A stretch of DNA of 45,831 bases from Nesterenkonia alkaliphila (GTDB lineage Bacteria > Actinomycetota > Actinomycetes > Actinomycetales > Micrococcaceae). Numbering within the stretch: position 1 is the stretch's first letter; every line of letters starts with the position of its first letter. Shown here piece after piece: positions 25,068 to 33,817 of the stretch. The stretch is taken from contig NZ_WRPM01000102.1 of the NCBI RefSeq assembly GCF_009758175.1, positions 1 through 45,831 on the forward strand, in the 5' to 3' direction. The translations under genes and the position numbers were made by a program. The notes beneath the pieces are model-generated. The model did not search any database and had not been told where the DNA came from. It saw nothing but the letters and a program-made list of their open reading frames with translations.

Positions 25068-25757
25068 GTGCCCGAGACCCGCAGTGCCCCAGCCTCTTCC
25101 GTCCGCGTGCTGATTGTGGATGACCAGCATATGATCCGCGCCGGCTTCGCCGCTCTGCTGGACGCCCAGGAGGGGATCGAGGTAGTGGGCACCGCTGAGG
25201 ACGGCAAAGGGATCGCGGAGACCGTGCGGCGCACCCGGCCGGATGTGGTGCTGATGGACATCCGGATGCCCGGAGTCAACGGTCTGGAGGCCACACGCAC
25301 AGTGCTCAGTATGCCTGGTGAGCCGCCGCGGATCCTGATGCTGACCACCTTTGACGCCGATGAGTACGTCTTCTCGGCCCTGCGCGCCGGAGCCAGCGGC
25401 TTCCTGCTCAAGGATGCCACCCCGGAGGAGCTGATCCATGCGGTGCGGGTGGTGGCTGAGGGTGAGGCGCTGCTCGCCCCCAAGATCACGCGCACCCTGA
25501 TCGCCGACTATGCGGCCCGGCCGGCCGCCCCGGCACAGAACAGAGCTGTGCTGGCCGAGCTGACCGAGCGCGAGCTGGATGTGATGCGCCTGGTCGCCAA
25601 AGGTCTGCCGAATGCTGAGATCGCCACTGAACTGTTCCTGGCCGAGCAGACGGTCAAGACCCATGTCTCCCGGATCCTGAGCAAGCTGCAGCTGCGCGAC
25701 CGCACCCAAATCGTGGTCACCGCCTACGAATCCGGCCTGGTCCGAGCCGGCGAATAA
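25068..25757 (+). CDS. Response regulator, NarL/LuxR type
   Basis: 229 residues from a GTG at 25068. Receiver domain: VRVLIVDDQHMIRAGF (acidic pair 18-19), phospho-acceptor Asp64 in VVLMDIRMPG, Thr94 and Lys115 (GFLLKDATP). LuxR-type HTH from about 163: LTERELDVMRLVAKGLPNAEIATELFLAEQTVKTHVSRILSKLQLRDR. Probable partner of the divergent HisKA_3 kinase. No SD; TAGCGT at 25056-25061 is 6 nt before the GTG. Targets cannot be read directly, but the symmetrical site upstream of the nearby desaturase is a good candidate, which would make the pair a DesK/DesR analogue (inference). Confidence 0.93.
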   Translation: MPETRSAPASSVRVLIVDDQHMIRAGFAALLDAQEGIEVVGTAEDGKGIAETVRRTRPDVVLMDIRMPGVNGLEATRTVLSMPGEPPRILMLTTFDADEYVFSALRAGASGFLLKDATPEELIHAVRVVAEGEALLAPKITRTLIADYAARPAAPAQNRAVLAELTERELDVMRLVAKGLPNAEIATELFLAEQTVKTHVSRILSKLQLRDRTQIVVTAYESGLVRAGE

Positions 25758-25777
25758 CCTCTGGTTGAATGGGTGAG

Positions 25778-27951
25778 ATGACGACGACGCCCGCTCCCCC
25801 AGTCCCGAAGAGAGTCCCCACCCAGCGCACCCACCACGGTGACACTTTTGTGGATCCGTATGAGTGGCTGCGGGACAAAGAGGACCCTGAGGTCATTGAG
25901 CATCGAAGGCGGAGAACGCCTATACCGAGGCGGTGGCCGCCGACCAGCAGCCGTTGCGCGAGGCGATCTTCTCCGAGATCAAGGCCCGCACTGTGGAGAC
26001 CGATCTCTCGGTGCCTGCCCGGCGCGGGGACTGGTGGCACTTCGTGCGGACCATCGAGGGCGAGCAGCACCCTATCTACTGCCGCGCCCCGGTCACCGAC
26101 CCTGACTCCTGGACCCCGCCGGAGGTTGAGCCCGGTGTGCCGCTTCCGGGTGAGCAGACCTACTTCGACACCAATGCGGAGGCGGCCAAGCACCCCTTCT
26201 ACTCACTGGGCGGAATGGCCATCGACGAGGCCGGAACCCTGCTGGCCTATTCGGAGGACACCAGCGGGGACGAGCACTTCACGCTGCGTTTCAAGAACCT
26301 TGCCACCGGCGAGCTGTACCAGGAGTCTGTGCCGAACCTGCACTACGGGATCTACCTCTCCCCCGACGGGCAGCGCGCCTACTACTTCGCCGCCGACGAG
26401 TCCTGGCGCCCCAACCGGCTCTATGCGCACACGATCGGCACCGACGCCGCCGAGGACCGGCTGCTGCTGCAGATCGATGACATCACCCAGTGGTCAGGGG
26501 CCTGGTACTCCGCAGACCGTAAGCAGCTGGTGATCGAATCCGGCGGCTCGGAGTGGAACGCCACCCGGCTGCTGGACCTCACCGATCCGCAGGCCGAGCC
26601 GGTGGAGATCATCCCGGCCTCGCGCGGGCTGATCAACTATGTGGCGCCCTTCGACCTGGACGGGCAGCGGATGCTGCTGATCACTCATAACCAGGACGGG
26701 CCCAATAATGCGGTCTCACTGTGCACTGCGGAGGAGCTGCTCGCTCAGGCTGATGCCGCGACGCTGGATCTGGGGCGCACAGTGCTGAAGCATGAGGAGG
26801 ACGTCAAGCTGGACTACTACCTCACCGTCACCGCCGCCCAGATCCTGGTGGAGGCCAGGATCAGCGCGAATCCCTCGGTGCGGCTGCTCTCACTGGACAC
26901 GGTGCGGCAGGTGCGTGAGGGCGGCAGTGCTGTGGCGGCGTCGTCGTTGCCTGGCCCTGCCTTTGACGATGAGATGCATGCCGTGAATGTGGTGCAGGCC
27001 CGGTTCGAGGCCCCGGTGTTCCGGGTGGAGTACACCTCCTGGCTGGTGCCTGACCGGGTCTATGACATCCCGCACGCTACCGGTGAGCCCGTCCTGCGCC
27101 GGCAGACTCCGGTCAACGACTTCGACCCCTCGAAGTATGTGGCTGAGCGCCTCTGGGCGGAGGCTGAGGACGGCACCAAGGTGCCGGTGAGCATGCTGCG
27201 CCGGGCTGAGGTGAAGCCGGATGGGACCAACCCGCTGGTGATCTACGGCTACGGCTCCTATGAGCTGAGCATGGACCCGGCGCTGTCCGTGCCTTCGCTG
27301 TCCCTGTTGGACCGCGGCATCGTCTACGCCGTGGCGCATATCCGCGGCGGCGGCGAGCTGGGCCGGCTCTGGTACCAGGGCGGTAAGAAGCTGAACAAGA
27401 AGAACACCTTCACCGATTTCATTGCGGCCACCGACCACCTGGTGGCCTCCGGCTGGGCCGCGGCGGACCGGGTGGCGGCGATCGGCGGTTCGGCCGGCGG
27501 TCTGCTCATGGGCGCGGTGGCGAACCTGGCACCTGAGAAGTACCGCGCGATCGTGGCGCAGGTGCCCTTTGTGGACAGTCTGACCACCATCCTGGACCCG
27601 GAGCTGCCGCTCTCGGCCGGAGAGTGGGAGGAATGGGGGAATCCTCTGGAGGATCCGGAGGTCTACGCCTATATGAAGTCCTACTCCCCCTATGAGAATG
27701 TGCGCAGCGCCGCCTATCCGGCAATCGCCGCAGTCACCTCGCTCAACGACACCCGGGTCCTCTACGTGGAGCCCGCCAAATGGGTCCCGGTGCTGCGCGA
27801 GCACCAGCAGGGCGGTGCCCCGATCGTGCTGAAGACCGAGATGGACGGCGGGCACGGCGGAGCCTCCGGCCGCTACGAGAAGTGGAAGGACCGCGCCTGG
27901 GACTACGCCTGGGCGGCCAGCTGGATCGGGGCCACCGAGCTGCTGAGCTGA
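25778..27951 (+). pseudogene. ptrB: Oligopeptidase B (S9A) with a one-base frameshift
   Basis: The gene reads from ATG 25778 (PKRVPTQRTHHGDTFVDPYEWLRD...EVIEH) and breaks after codon 42 at 25904-25905. The text there is CAT-CG-AAG-GCG-GAG-AAC, where one base is missing (an expected Leu codon reads CG). The frame then continues without error as KAENAYTEAVAADQQ to the TGA at 27951. Restoring one base gives about 724 residues. Catalytic residues in the restored numbering are Ser572 (GGSAGG), Asp658 (LNDTRV) and His693 (DGGHGGASG). The N-terminal beta-propeller (DEHFTLRFKN, GIYLSPDG, ADESWRPNRLY) is intact. It cleaves short peptides after basic residues. The damage is a recent inactivation or a sequencing error; an internal GTG at 25933 could give a product lacking the first ~52 residues. 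Confidence 0.85.
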
Positions 27952-28016
27952 GCGGCTGGCACTCCGGGGCCCAGCATGGGGCTCCGATCCGGCCCAGAGT
28001 CGCCCCGCGAAGAGTC

Positions 28017-28081
28017 GAGTGGTGAGTTCTCCCCGTTATTCCGTGAACCTGACGGATTTTAGCGGGGTGATCTCACCACTC
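28017..28081. repeat. 65-nt palindromic intergenic element, copy A
   Basis: Arms GAGTGGTGAG (28017-28026) and CTCACCACTC (28072-28081) match perfectly. Inside are CCCCG/CGGGG (28031-28035, 28063-28067) and CCGT/ACGG (28041-28044, 28052-28055). It lies between the convergent ptrB and ppa genes, so it may end both transcripts. About 50 of 66 positions match copy B at 41801-41866 by hand alignment. Confidence 0.8.
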
Positions 28082-28092
28082 AATGACTCCGG

Positions 28093-28578
28093 TCAGCCCT
28101 TGAACCGCTCGATGCTGCGGGTGAGCTCGGCCTCGGCCTCTTCGCGGCCGGCCCAGCCTTCGACCTTGACCCATTTGCCGGGCTCGAGGTCCTTGTACCG
28201 GGTGAAGAAGTGCTCGATTTCCTTGACCAGGAACTCGCCGAGGTCGCTGATGTCCTGAATGTGGTCAAAGCGCTTGTCGTCGGGCACGCAGACCAGCTTG
28301 GCATCGCCGCCGCCGTCATCGGTCATGTTCAGCACCCCGACCGGACGGGCCTCGACCACCACACCGGGGAACAGGTCCACGTCCGGGATGTAGACCAGGG
28401 CGTCCAGCGGATCGCCGTCCTCGCCGAGAGTGTCGTCGAAGTACCCGTAATGGGTGGGGTACTGCATGGGGGTGAAGAGCACCCGATCCAGTCGCAGCCG
28501 GTGGGTCTCATGGTCGATCTCGTACTTCACGCGGGAGCCGGCGGGGATCTCGATGGTCACATCGCGGACAATTGCCAC
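28093..28578 (-). CDS. ppa: Inorganic pyrophosphatase, family I
   Basis: 161 residues, the usual length for bacterial hexameric enzymes. Active-site order is clear: [48 protein letters not shown], including the signature DGDPLDA, then the metal-binding [18 protein letters not shown] and [22 protein letters not shown]. It hydrolyses pyrophosphate to phosphate in the cytoplasm. The start is the GTG at 28576-28578 behind AAGGAGG; an ATG two bases upstream is out of frame. Monocistronic; converges on ptrB with repeat copy A between. Confidence 0.98.
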   Translation of the reverse strand: MAIVRDVTIEIPAGSRVKYEIDHETHRLRLDRVLFTPMQYPTHYGYFDDTLGEDGDPLDALVYIPDVDLFPGVVVEARPVGVLNMTDDGGGDAKLVCVPDDKRFDHIQDISDLGEFLVKEIEHFFTRYKDLEPGKWVKVEGWAGREEAEAELTRSIERFKG

Positions 28579-28768
28579 ATTTCCTCCTTGGAGTTCAGGT
28601 CAGCGGTTCACCGCCCAGCGTATAACGGCGCCGAGGGTTGAGCCGAGCGGGGCCCGCGTTCTCGATGAGCACCTGCCCTCGCCCTGAGGAGCCTCCCCCG
28701 CATCTGCGCTCTTCGGCAGCGCCAGCGGGGAGGCCTGGCTCTGCACTGGAACATTTGATGAGAGGCTG

Positions 28769-29311
28769 ATGACTATGACAGAACATCTGGGTACTGTGCT
28801 GCTGACCGAGCGGCTCCGGCTGCGCCCTCCGGAGCCGAGCGACCTCGACTTCACCCTGGATATGTACTCCCGGCCTGAGGTGGTGCGCTATATCGGCACC
28901 GGCCAGGTGCAGAGCACCCGGGACGAGGCGCTGCAGCGGCTGGCGCGCTACCGCTCCCAGTTCGGCCCGGTCACCGGGGTTTGGTTGATAGAGCGAAGGG
29001 ACGACGCCGCCCCGCTCGGGTTTGCTCTGATGAAGCCGATTCCGTTCTCCGAGGGGGTCACGGCAGAGCAGTCAGACTTTGAGATCGGCTGGCACCTGCA
29101 CCCGGGCGCCTGGGGTTCGGGCTTTGCCTCTGAGTCTGCTCAAGCTCTGGTGGATCACGCACGTGCGGGTGGGCTGCAGCGGTTGGTGGCGGTGACCAAC
29201 CCTGCAAACGCCACATCTCAGGCAGTGGCCCGGCGGCTGGGTATGACCTACCAGGGAGCCACCGACCGCTACTACAACACCACCTGCGAGCTCTTCACCC
29301 TGGAGCTCTGA
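28769..29311 (+). CDS. GNAT N-acetyltransferase (RimJ/RimL-like)
   Basis: 180 residues with one GNAT domain: TERLRLRPPEPSDLDFTLDMYSRPEVVRYIG at the N-terminus, DFEIGWHLHPGAWGSGFASESAQALVDHARAGGLQRLVAVTNPANATSQAVARRLGMTYQG for the acetyl-CoA-binding motif and C-terminal strands. The pattern is that of the RimJ/RimL group that acetylates protein N-termini, antibiotics or small amines; the substrate is unknown. The ATG at 28769 has GAGAGGCTG upstream. It ends 4 nt before the convergent YcaQ-like gene. Confidence 0.88.
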   Translation: MTMTEHLGTVLLTERLRLRPPEPSDLDFTLDMYSRPEVVRYIGTGQVQSTRDEALQRLARYRSQFGPVTGVWLIERRDDAAPLGFALMKPIPFSEGVTAEQSDFEIGWHLHPGAWGSGFASESAQALVDHARAGGLQRLVAVTNPANATSQAVARRLGMTYQGATDRYYNTTCELFTLEL

Positions 29312-29315
29312 GCGC

Positions 29316-30473
29316 TCAGTCCCCCGGCAGGCGTAGCGAAACGCCCAATTGCCGGGCCAGGGTCGCCGCCGCGGCCTTGGCCCGTGCGATCACGCTGCGT
29401 GCAGGCACTCCGGGCTCAGCCCAGATCCGGTTGAGCACAAGTTCACCGTTGCTGCGCCAGAGGTCCACCCGGCCGATCAACTCGGTGCCAGAGAGCACAC
29501 CCATCACATAATGGCCGTAGACCCGCTTGTCCCTGGGCACATACGCCTCAAAGGTGTAGTCGAAGCCGAAGATCCGCAGCGCCCGGCGCCGGTCCCGCAG
29601 CAGCGGGTCGAAGGGGCCGATCAGCCGGGCCTCCTTGACCGGTCCGATCCCGGCCGGATCAACATCGGCTTCCAGCAGTCCTGGCAGCACATAGGCGGTC
29701 TCCCGCCAATCCGGCACGGTGACCGGGAGGAGCCCTGCCAGCTGGATTCCGTGGGCGGCGTCGTGTTTGCTCAGGTGGTAATGGTGGGCGAAGTCGCTGA
29801 CCGTCATCACGGCCAGTGTCCCGGCGGCTCGGCGGGCCAGCCCTGCGCGCAGCTCATCCGGGGGCAGCTGCTCGGCCTGGCGAACCTCGGGCGGCAGGGC
29901 GCGCTCGGGCAGATCGAAAAGCCGGATGACGCCCTCGCGGGCGGTGATCACCAGCTCACCGGTGCGGACCATGAGTTCGGCCGCCTGCTTGATCTCGGAC
30001 CAGTTCCAACCGGTGGTCCGGGCGGAGTCCAGGGCAGTCTCGATAGTGCCGATCTGCACTCCGCGCGGTTGGGCGGCCACCACCTCCCGGATCTGTCCGC
30101 GCAGCTGTTCGGAGAGGGTGTCCCCGTACTTGTGGCGGACGCTCTGCCGGCGCAGTTCAAGCAGGGGCCAGTCCTGCAGGGGGAAGACACAGGCCACTTT
30201 GGTGAAGGATTCGAAGGAGGCAGGGGCCCCGGCGGGCCAGAGGGCGGCGTCCACCTGATCGGCCCGGTGTTTCCGCGGCAGCCGGGTCAGGCTGGTCAGT
30301 CGCTGGGCGGTGGAGACCCGGGTCAGCGGATCCAGCTGAATGAGTCCGATCCCGCGCAGCACCTCAGCGGCATCCCAGTACTCCCCGGGCAGCGCCGGGG
30401 CAGGGATCTTCTGGGCGCCGACCACCGCGCCGCGGATCCATTCCGGACTGACAGTGATCGGCTCAGCAGACAT
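29316..30473 (-). CDS. YcaQ-like winged-helix (HTH_42) DNA glycosylase family protein
   Basis: 385 residues, typical length. Family motifs are LRGIGLIQLDPLTRVSTAQRLTSLTRLP near the N-terminus (the QxD loop seen in YcaQ/AlkZ), ASFESFTKVACVFPLQDWPLLELRR, and the strongly conserved C-terminal block IGPFDPLLRDRRRALRIFGFDYTFEAYVPRDKRVYGHYVMGVL. Homologues in E. coli and Streptomyces unhook DNA interstrand crosslinks or protect producers of alkylating antibiotics; which applies here is unknown. No SD; CAGGAT (30480-30485, minus strand) is 6 nt from the ATG, so probably leaderless. Confidence 0.88.
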   Translation of the reverse strand: MSAEPITVSPEWIRGAVVGAQKIPAPALPGEYWDAAEVLRGIGLIQLDPLTRVSTAQRLTSLTRLPRKHRADQVDAALWPAGAPASFESFTKVACVFPLQDWPLLELRRQSVRHKYGDTLSEQLRGQIREVVAAQPRGVQIGTIETALDSARTTGWNWSEIKQAAELMVRTGELVITAREGVIRLFDLPERALPPEVRQAEQLPPDELRAGLARRAAGTLAVMTVSDFAHHYHLSKHDAAHGIQLAGLLPVTVPDWRETAYVLPGLLEADVDPAGIGPVKEARLIGPFDPLLRDRRRALRIFGFDYTFEAYVPRDKRVYGHYVMGVLSGTELIGRVDLWRSNGELVLNRIWAEPGVPARSVIARAKAAAATLARQLGVSLRLPGD

Positions 30474-30520
30474 GGCTCAATCCTGCCACGCGGCTCCCCG
30501 GTGACGCCGGTCCCGTGGAG

Positions 30521-31135
30521 TCACCTTTGCTGCGAGTACTTAGCCAATCTGTGTTCGAGGCCTGCTCTCACCGCCGGCCACTCGGTGTTCAGAATGGAGA
30601 AGACCACCGTGTCGCGGAGGGTCCCGTTGGGCATGACCCGGTGATTGCGCAGCACCCCGTCCTGCTTCGCACCCAATCGGGCAATCGCCGCCCGGGACTG
30701 ATGGTTGTGCCAGTGGGTGCGGAACTCCACGGCGATGCAGCCCAAAGTGTCGAAGGCCCGTTCCAGCATCAGCAGCTTCATGGCCGGATTGATCCCGGTG
30801 CCCTGAGCGGCACGCCCCAGCCAGGTGAAACCGATCTCCAGGCGCGGGGAAACCGGGTCGATTTCCATGAATGTGGTCATCCCCACGGCAGTGCCTGAGG
30901 CCGGATCAACAACCGCCCAGGGCGCCATACTGCCCTGCCGCTGCAGTGCCAGCCGCCGGTCAATCTCCTGGGCCATGCGCTGCGGGGAGGGGATCCCGGT
31001 GTACCAGGTCTTCCACAACTGGCCCACGCTGACAGCAGCGGCCAGCTCATCCTGCTGGGTGTAGCTCAGGGGCTCAAGCCGGACCAGCTCATTCTCCAAC
31101 ACCGGCGCAGCGGCGAAATCCTGGTGATCGTTCAT
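30521..31135 (-). CDS. GNAT N-acetyltransferase
   Basis: 204 residues. RimJ/RimL-type: APVLENELVRLEPLSYTQQDELAAA, WAVVDPASGTAVGMTTFMEIDPVSPRLEIGFTWLGRAAQGTGINPAMKLLMLERAFDTLGCIAVEFRTHWHNHQSRAAIARLGAKQDGVLRNH, ending RDTVVFSILNTEWPAVR. These are the standard acetyl-CoA and substrate strands. Substrate unknown. A TAGGCT box (31142-31147, minus strand) is 6 nt before the ATG; no SD. A tandem repeat array begins 19 nt upstream of the start codon, so it sits over the promoter region. Confidence 0.88.
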   Translation of the reverse strand: MNDHQDFAAAPVLENELVRLEPLSYTQQDELAAAVSVGQLWKTWYTGIPSPQRMAQEIDRRLALQRQGSMAPWAVVDPASGTAVGMTTFMEIDPVSPRLEIGFTWLGRAAQGTGINPAMKLLMLERAFDTLGCIAVEFRTHWHNHQSRAAIARLGAKQDGVLRNHRVMPNGTLRDTVVFSILNTEWPAVRAGLEHRLAKYSQQR

Positions 31136-31153
31136 GGCCCGAGCCTACTGGGC

Positions 31154-31320
31154 GGCGAGACGCCCCACCCCTGGAGACCCGAACGCCCCGCCCCTGGAGA
31201 CCCGAACGCCCCGCCCCTCAAGACGCGAAACGCCCCACCGCTCGAGACGCGAGCGCCCCACCCCTGGAGACCCGAACGCCCCGCCCCTCAAGACGCGAAA
31301 CGCCCCACCGCTGGAGAATC
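31154..31320. repeat. 23-24-bp tandem repeat array (about seven units)
   Basis: Units of 23 or 24 bp with the core GAGACCCGAACGCCCC or AAGACGCGAAACGCCCC: unit 1 31173-31195, 2 31196-31218, 3 31219-31242, 4 31243-31265, 5 31266-31288, 6 31289-31312, with partial units at both edges. Units 1, 2 and 5 are identical. Units 2-3 and 5-6 are identical over 47 bp, giving a 70-bp higher-order period. It lies between two GNAT genes on the minus strand. I see no coding sense. Confidence 0.9.
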
Positions 31321-31397
31321 GCGTGCGCAAATGGTCGGAGTCCCGGCCTGCAGCGCCCTCATTCCGGCAACATGCGCACCCGCTGTGACCCTTAGGT

Positions 31398-32123
31398 TCA
31401 CTCCTGGGACTGGTGCCGGGCGCTGAGCAGCATGAAGTCCTTCAGCCGCTCATTGCCGCGCACCGCGGCAGTCCAGCTGGGACGGATGAAGTCGCTCTTG
31501 GCCATCCGGTACTGGATCTCCCATTCCGGCTGTTTGCCGTGGGCATCGGGGACGCGTTTGGTGCCGCACTGAAAGTAGCCTAGGGACTCTGAGACCCGCT
31601 TGGAGGGCTGGTTCCAGTCATAGGCCCCGGACTGGGCGTACTCGGCACCGAAATGGTCAAAGGCCCACATCAGCGCGGCCGCCCGCTGTTCCTTGCCGTA
31701 GCCGTTGCCCTGCTGATCGGCGCGCAACCAGCTGGCGGACTCCACAGTACGCAGCACCCGGTAGTTCTCCGCCCAGACATCCTGCATCCCGATCAGCGGA
31801 CCCTCGGAACCGTCCTGGTTCCTGAAGAAGACCGCCAGCATCAGGTACCAGGAGTCCGGGCCGATCGCCGGGCGCTTGGACCACAGCCAGGTCAGCGAGT
31901 TCTTGGCGATATCCTCCGGGGAGTTCTCATCCCAGGGGGAGGCGAAGGAGTTCCGCTTACCCTTCATAATCCCGGATGACGCCGCGGCCACATAGGCGGG
32001 GAAGTCGGTCTCGCGCACCTGGCGCAGCACCAGCCTCGGGGACTCGATGCGCAGCCCGAACGGCGGCCACACCTGCTCCAGCGAGAGGGTCGGGCAGTCC
32101 TTGGGCACCCGGAACTCAGTCAT
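31398..32123 (-). CDS. GNAT-fold N-acetyltransferase
   Basis: 241 residues. GNAT pattern with LRIESPRLVLRQVRETDFPAYVAAA at the N-terminus, GPLIGMQDVWAENYRVLRTVESASWLRADQQGNGYGKEQRAAALMWAFDHFGAEYAQSGAYDWNQPSKRVSESLGYFQCG as the catalytic core. The acetyl-CoA loop reads QQGNGYGKEQ, matching the Q/RxxGxG/A rule. A C-terminal extension (about 45 residues, with FIRPSWTAAVRGNERLKDFMLL) is longer than in the other GNATs here. Substrate unknown. A TAGGCT box (32130-32135, minus strand) 6 nt from the ATG suggests leaderless expression. Confidence 0.85.
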   Translation of the reverse strand: MTEFRVPKDCPTLSLEQVWPPFGLRIESPRLVLRQVRETDFPAYVAAASSGIMKGKRNSFASPWDENSPEDIAKNSLTWLWSKRPAIGPDSWYLMLAVFFRNQDGSEGPLIGMQDVWAENYRVLRTVESASWLRADQQGNGYGKEQRAAALMWAFDHFGAEYAQSGAYDWNQPSKRVSESLGYFQCGTKRVPDAHGKQPEWEIQYRMAKSDFIRPSWTAAVRGNERLKDFMLLSARHQSQE

Positions 32124-32161
32124 GGGCCAAGCCTACTTGCCGGTGCCGCCGCAGTTGCCAG

Positions 32162-32228
32162 ATCCTGTAGCGAAACTTCGGGAACTCACCCTGTTTCGGC
32201 CTGAGTTTCCATAGTTTCGCTACCGGAT
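32162..32228. repeat. 67-nt intergenic palindrome downstream of the P450 gene
   Basis: Stem of ATCC/GGAT (32162-32165, 32225-32228), GTAGCGAAACT/AGTTTCGCTAC (32167-32177, 32213-32223) and GGGAACTCA/TGAGTTTCC (32080s: 32180-32188, 32202-32210, one G-T pair), with a 13-nt loop. About 24 pairs with one mismatch and one 2x2 internal loop. No T tract follows on the minus strand. It may be a terminator of the P450 mRNA or a mobile-type palindrome. Confidence 0.75.
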
Positions 32229-32298
32229 TCTTAGGAGGGGCTCGGCCGGGCCGAGCTCACAGGCGACGGGCACCCGGAGCGGATACCGCGGAGGGCAC

Positions 32299-33714
32299 TC
32301 AGCGAGGCGAGAGCTGGAACTCCAAGCTGAAGTTGTCCAGCAGTGCCGGCAGGTTCCCGGGCTCCAGCTCATGTGAGGTCAGCTCGATGCTGCGCTGCCT
32401 TACAATCTCTGCCATGAAGTTGGAGGTCAGCAGCAGCACCAGGTGCCGGCCGGGGCAGATCCCAGGCCCGCCGCTGAAGGGCACCAGCGGCCATTCCTCG
32501 CGGGTGCGCTGATGATCCCAGACCTCCGGGGCGAAGCGGTGGGCGAAGTCCAGGTTCTTCTCATCCCGGTGGAAGAACGGGGCGAAGATCAGCACTGTGG
32601 TCCCGGCGGGCATCACGCCGTGCTCGAACTCCACCTCCCGGGTGGTCTCACGCAGGATCATCGGGGTTGTGGCCCACAGCCGCAGCGACTCCAGCACCGT
32701 TGCCCGCAGCAGCGGCAGCATCGGCGCTTCAGCCTGCGCCTCCTCCGCGATCTGGTAGCGAGCCGCGTCGAGCCGGTCCTGGTGGGCGGCCAGCAGGGCA
32801 AGCCCCCGGTAGCTGGCCATCCCCGCCGGGTCAAAGGCAAAGAGCCACTGCGGGACCTGCTGAACATTCTCATCCCGTGAGGTCTCGGTATCCCCAGCGG
32901 CCTCAATCTGCTTCATGAAGGCAGCCAGGCTCCCCGGCTCAGCCTTATCCACTGCCTGGCTGATCCTCTCCAGAATCTCGGCCCTGTCTTCTGTGTTCAC
33001 AGGGCGCAGGAAGGCGAAGTTCCCCCGCTTGCGCTGGGTCTCCATTAGCTCCACGAGCTCCATGTCATCGCGGTATGAGTCGCCCAGCACCACCCGGTTC
33101 ACCAGACGGAACCAGGCATTGAAGTACGCATCGTAGTTGAGCTGGCCTGCGGCGTCGTCGTTGTCTGCGACTTCCTCCAGCAGCGCGGCGGCCTCTTCTC
33201 GCACAGCGGGCATGAACTGCTCAGCCATCCGGTGGATCGGGTGATTATGGTCCAGCAGCTTTTCGTTGGCGTCGCGGCGCCGGGCCCGCTCGGAGCCCTC
33301 GGAGATCAGCGAAACCTTCGGCTCGAAGTGCTTCAAGGCGTGCCGTTTGAGCGTCTCCGCAGTCGCGAACGGCTCCGGTGACTCCTCTAGAATGCGGTGC
33401 ACATGGTCGGGGTCAAGCACAGTGGCCATCTTCTGGCCTGGCACCGCGAGCATCAGCGGACCTCGCCCGTATTTCTCGGCCATGGTCTGCATCCGGGTGA
33501 CTGCCCGTGCCTCCAATCCCAGCCGCTCCACGGCGGCCACAACTTTGGGCCGGCGAACGATGGGACCCTTGGCGATAGTGGGGAATTCGACTTCGGCAAG
33601 GACTTGGGCCGTCTCCGCGGCTGTGGCCTTGGGCAGAGGGTTAGTCACAGCGGACTGACCGGTGGAGTAGACGGATCCCACCACACGGTGGCTGGCGGTG
33701 TTTGGGTGTGTCAT
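32299..33714 (-). CDS. Cytochrome P450 with atypical I-helix
   Basis: 471 residues. Heme-binding loop FSGGPGICPGRHL (Cys420 as thiolate ligand), K-helix ESLR (Glu342-Arg345) and the downstream Arg region FAHRFAPEVWDHQR are intact. The I-helix, normally AGxDT/S, reads WLFAFDPAGMASYR: Ala-Gly is there, but the Asp/Glu is replaced by Ala. There is no membrane anchor, so the protein is soluble. The acid-alcohol pair delivers protons for O2 activation, so altered chemistry or peroxide use is possible. No redox partner gene is adjacent. ATG at 33712-33714; a TACATA box lies at 33742-33747 on the minus strand. Divergent from cstA. Substrate unknown. Confidence 0.9.
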   Translation of the reverse strand: MTHPNTASHRVVGSVYSTGQSAVTNPLPKATAAETAQVLAEVEFPTIAKGPIVRRPKVVAAVERLGLEARAVTRMQTMAEKYGRGPLMLAVPGQKMATVLDPDHVHRILEESPEPFATAETLKRHALKHFEPKVSLISEGSERARRRDANEKLLDHNHPIHRMAEQFMPAVREEAAALLEEVADNDDAAGQLNYDAYFNAWFRLVNRVVLGDSYRDDMELVELMETQRKRGNFAFLRPVNTEDRAEILERISQAVDKAEPGSLAAFMKQIEAAGDTETSRDENVQQVPQWLFAFDPAGMASYRGLALLAAHQDRLDAARYQIAEEAQAEAPMLPLLRATVLESLRLWATTPMILRETTREVEFEHGVMPAGTTVLIFAPFFHRDEKNLDFAHRFAPEVWDHQRTREEWPLVPFSGGPGICPGRHLVLLLTSNFMAEIVRQRSIELTSHELEPGNLPALLDNFSLEFQLSPR

Positions 33715-33817
33715 GGGTACAACTCACAATCTCACTCGCTTTATGTACCTAGACCGCCCACACCATCACCTTCACCTGGACGTTCACTAGAAATAACGAC
33801 GCCGCCACCGGTAATGA

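Noticed and set aside
29349-30644. 431-codon plus-strand open frame over the YcaQ-like gene
   Set aside because: The minus-strand frame contains the full YcaQ motif set; the plus frame has no recognisable domain.
31154-31320. CRISPR array
   Set aside because: Units are contiguous without unique spacers, and no cas gene is nearby.
31134-31388. Open frames through the tandem repeat array (Pro/Arg/Thr-rich repeats)
   Set aside because: All frames are open because the unit lacks stops; no start signal and no non-repeat domain, so not treated as coding.
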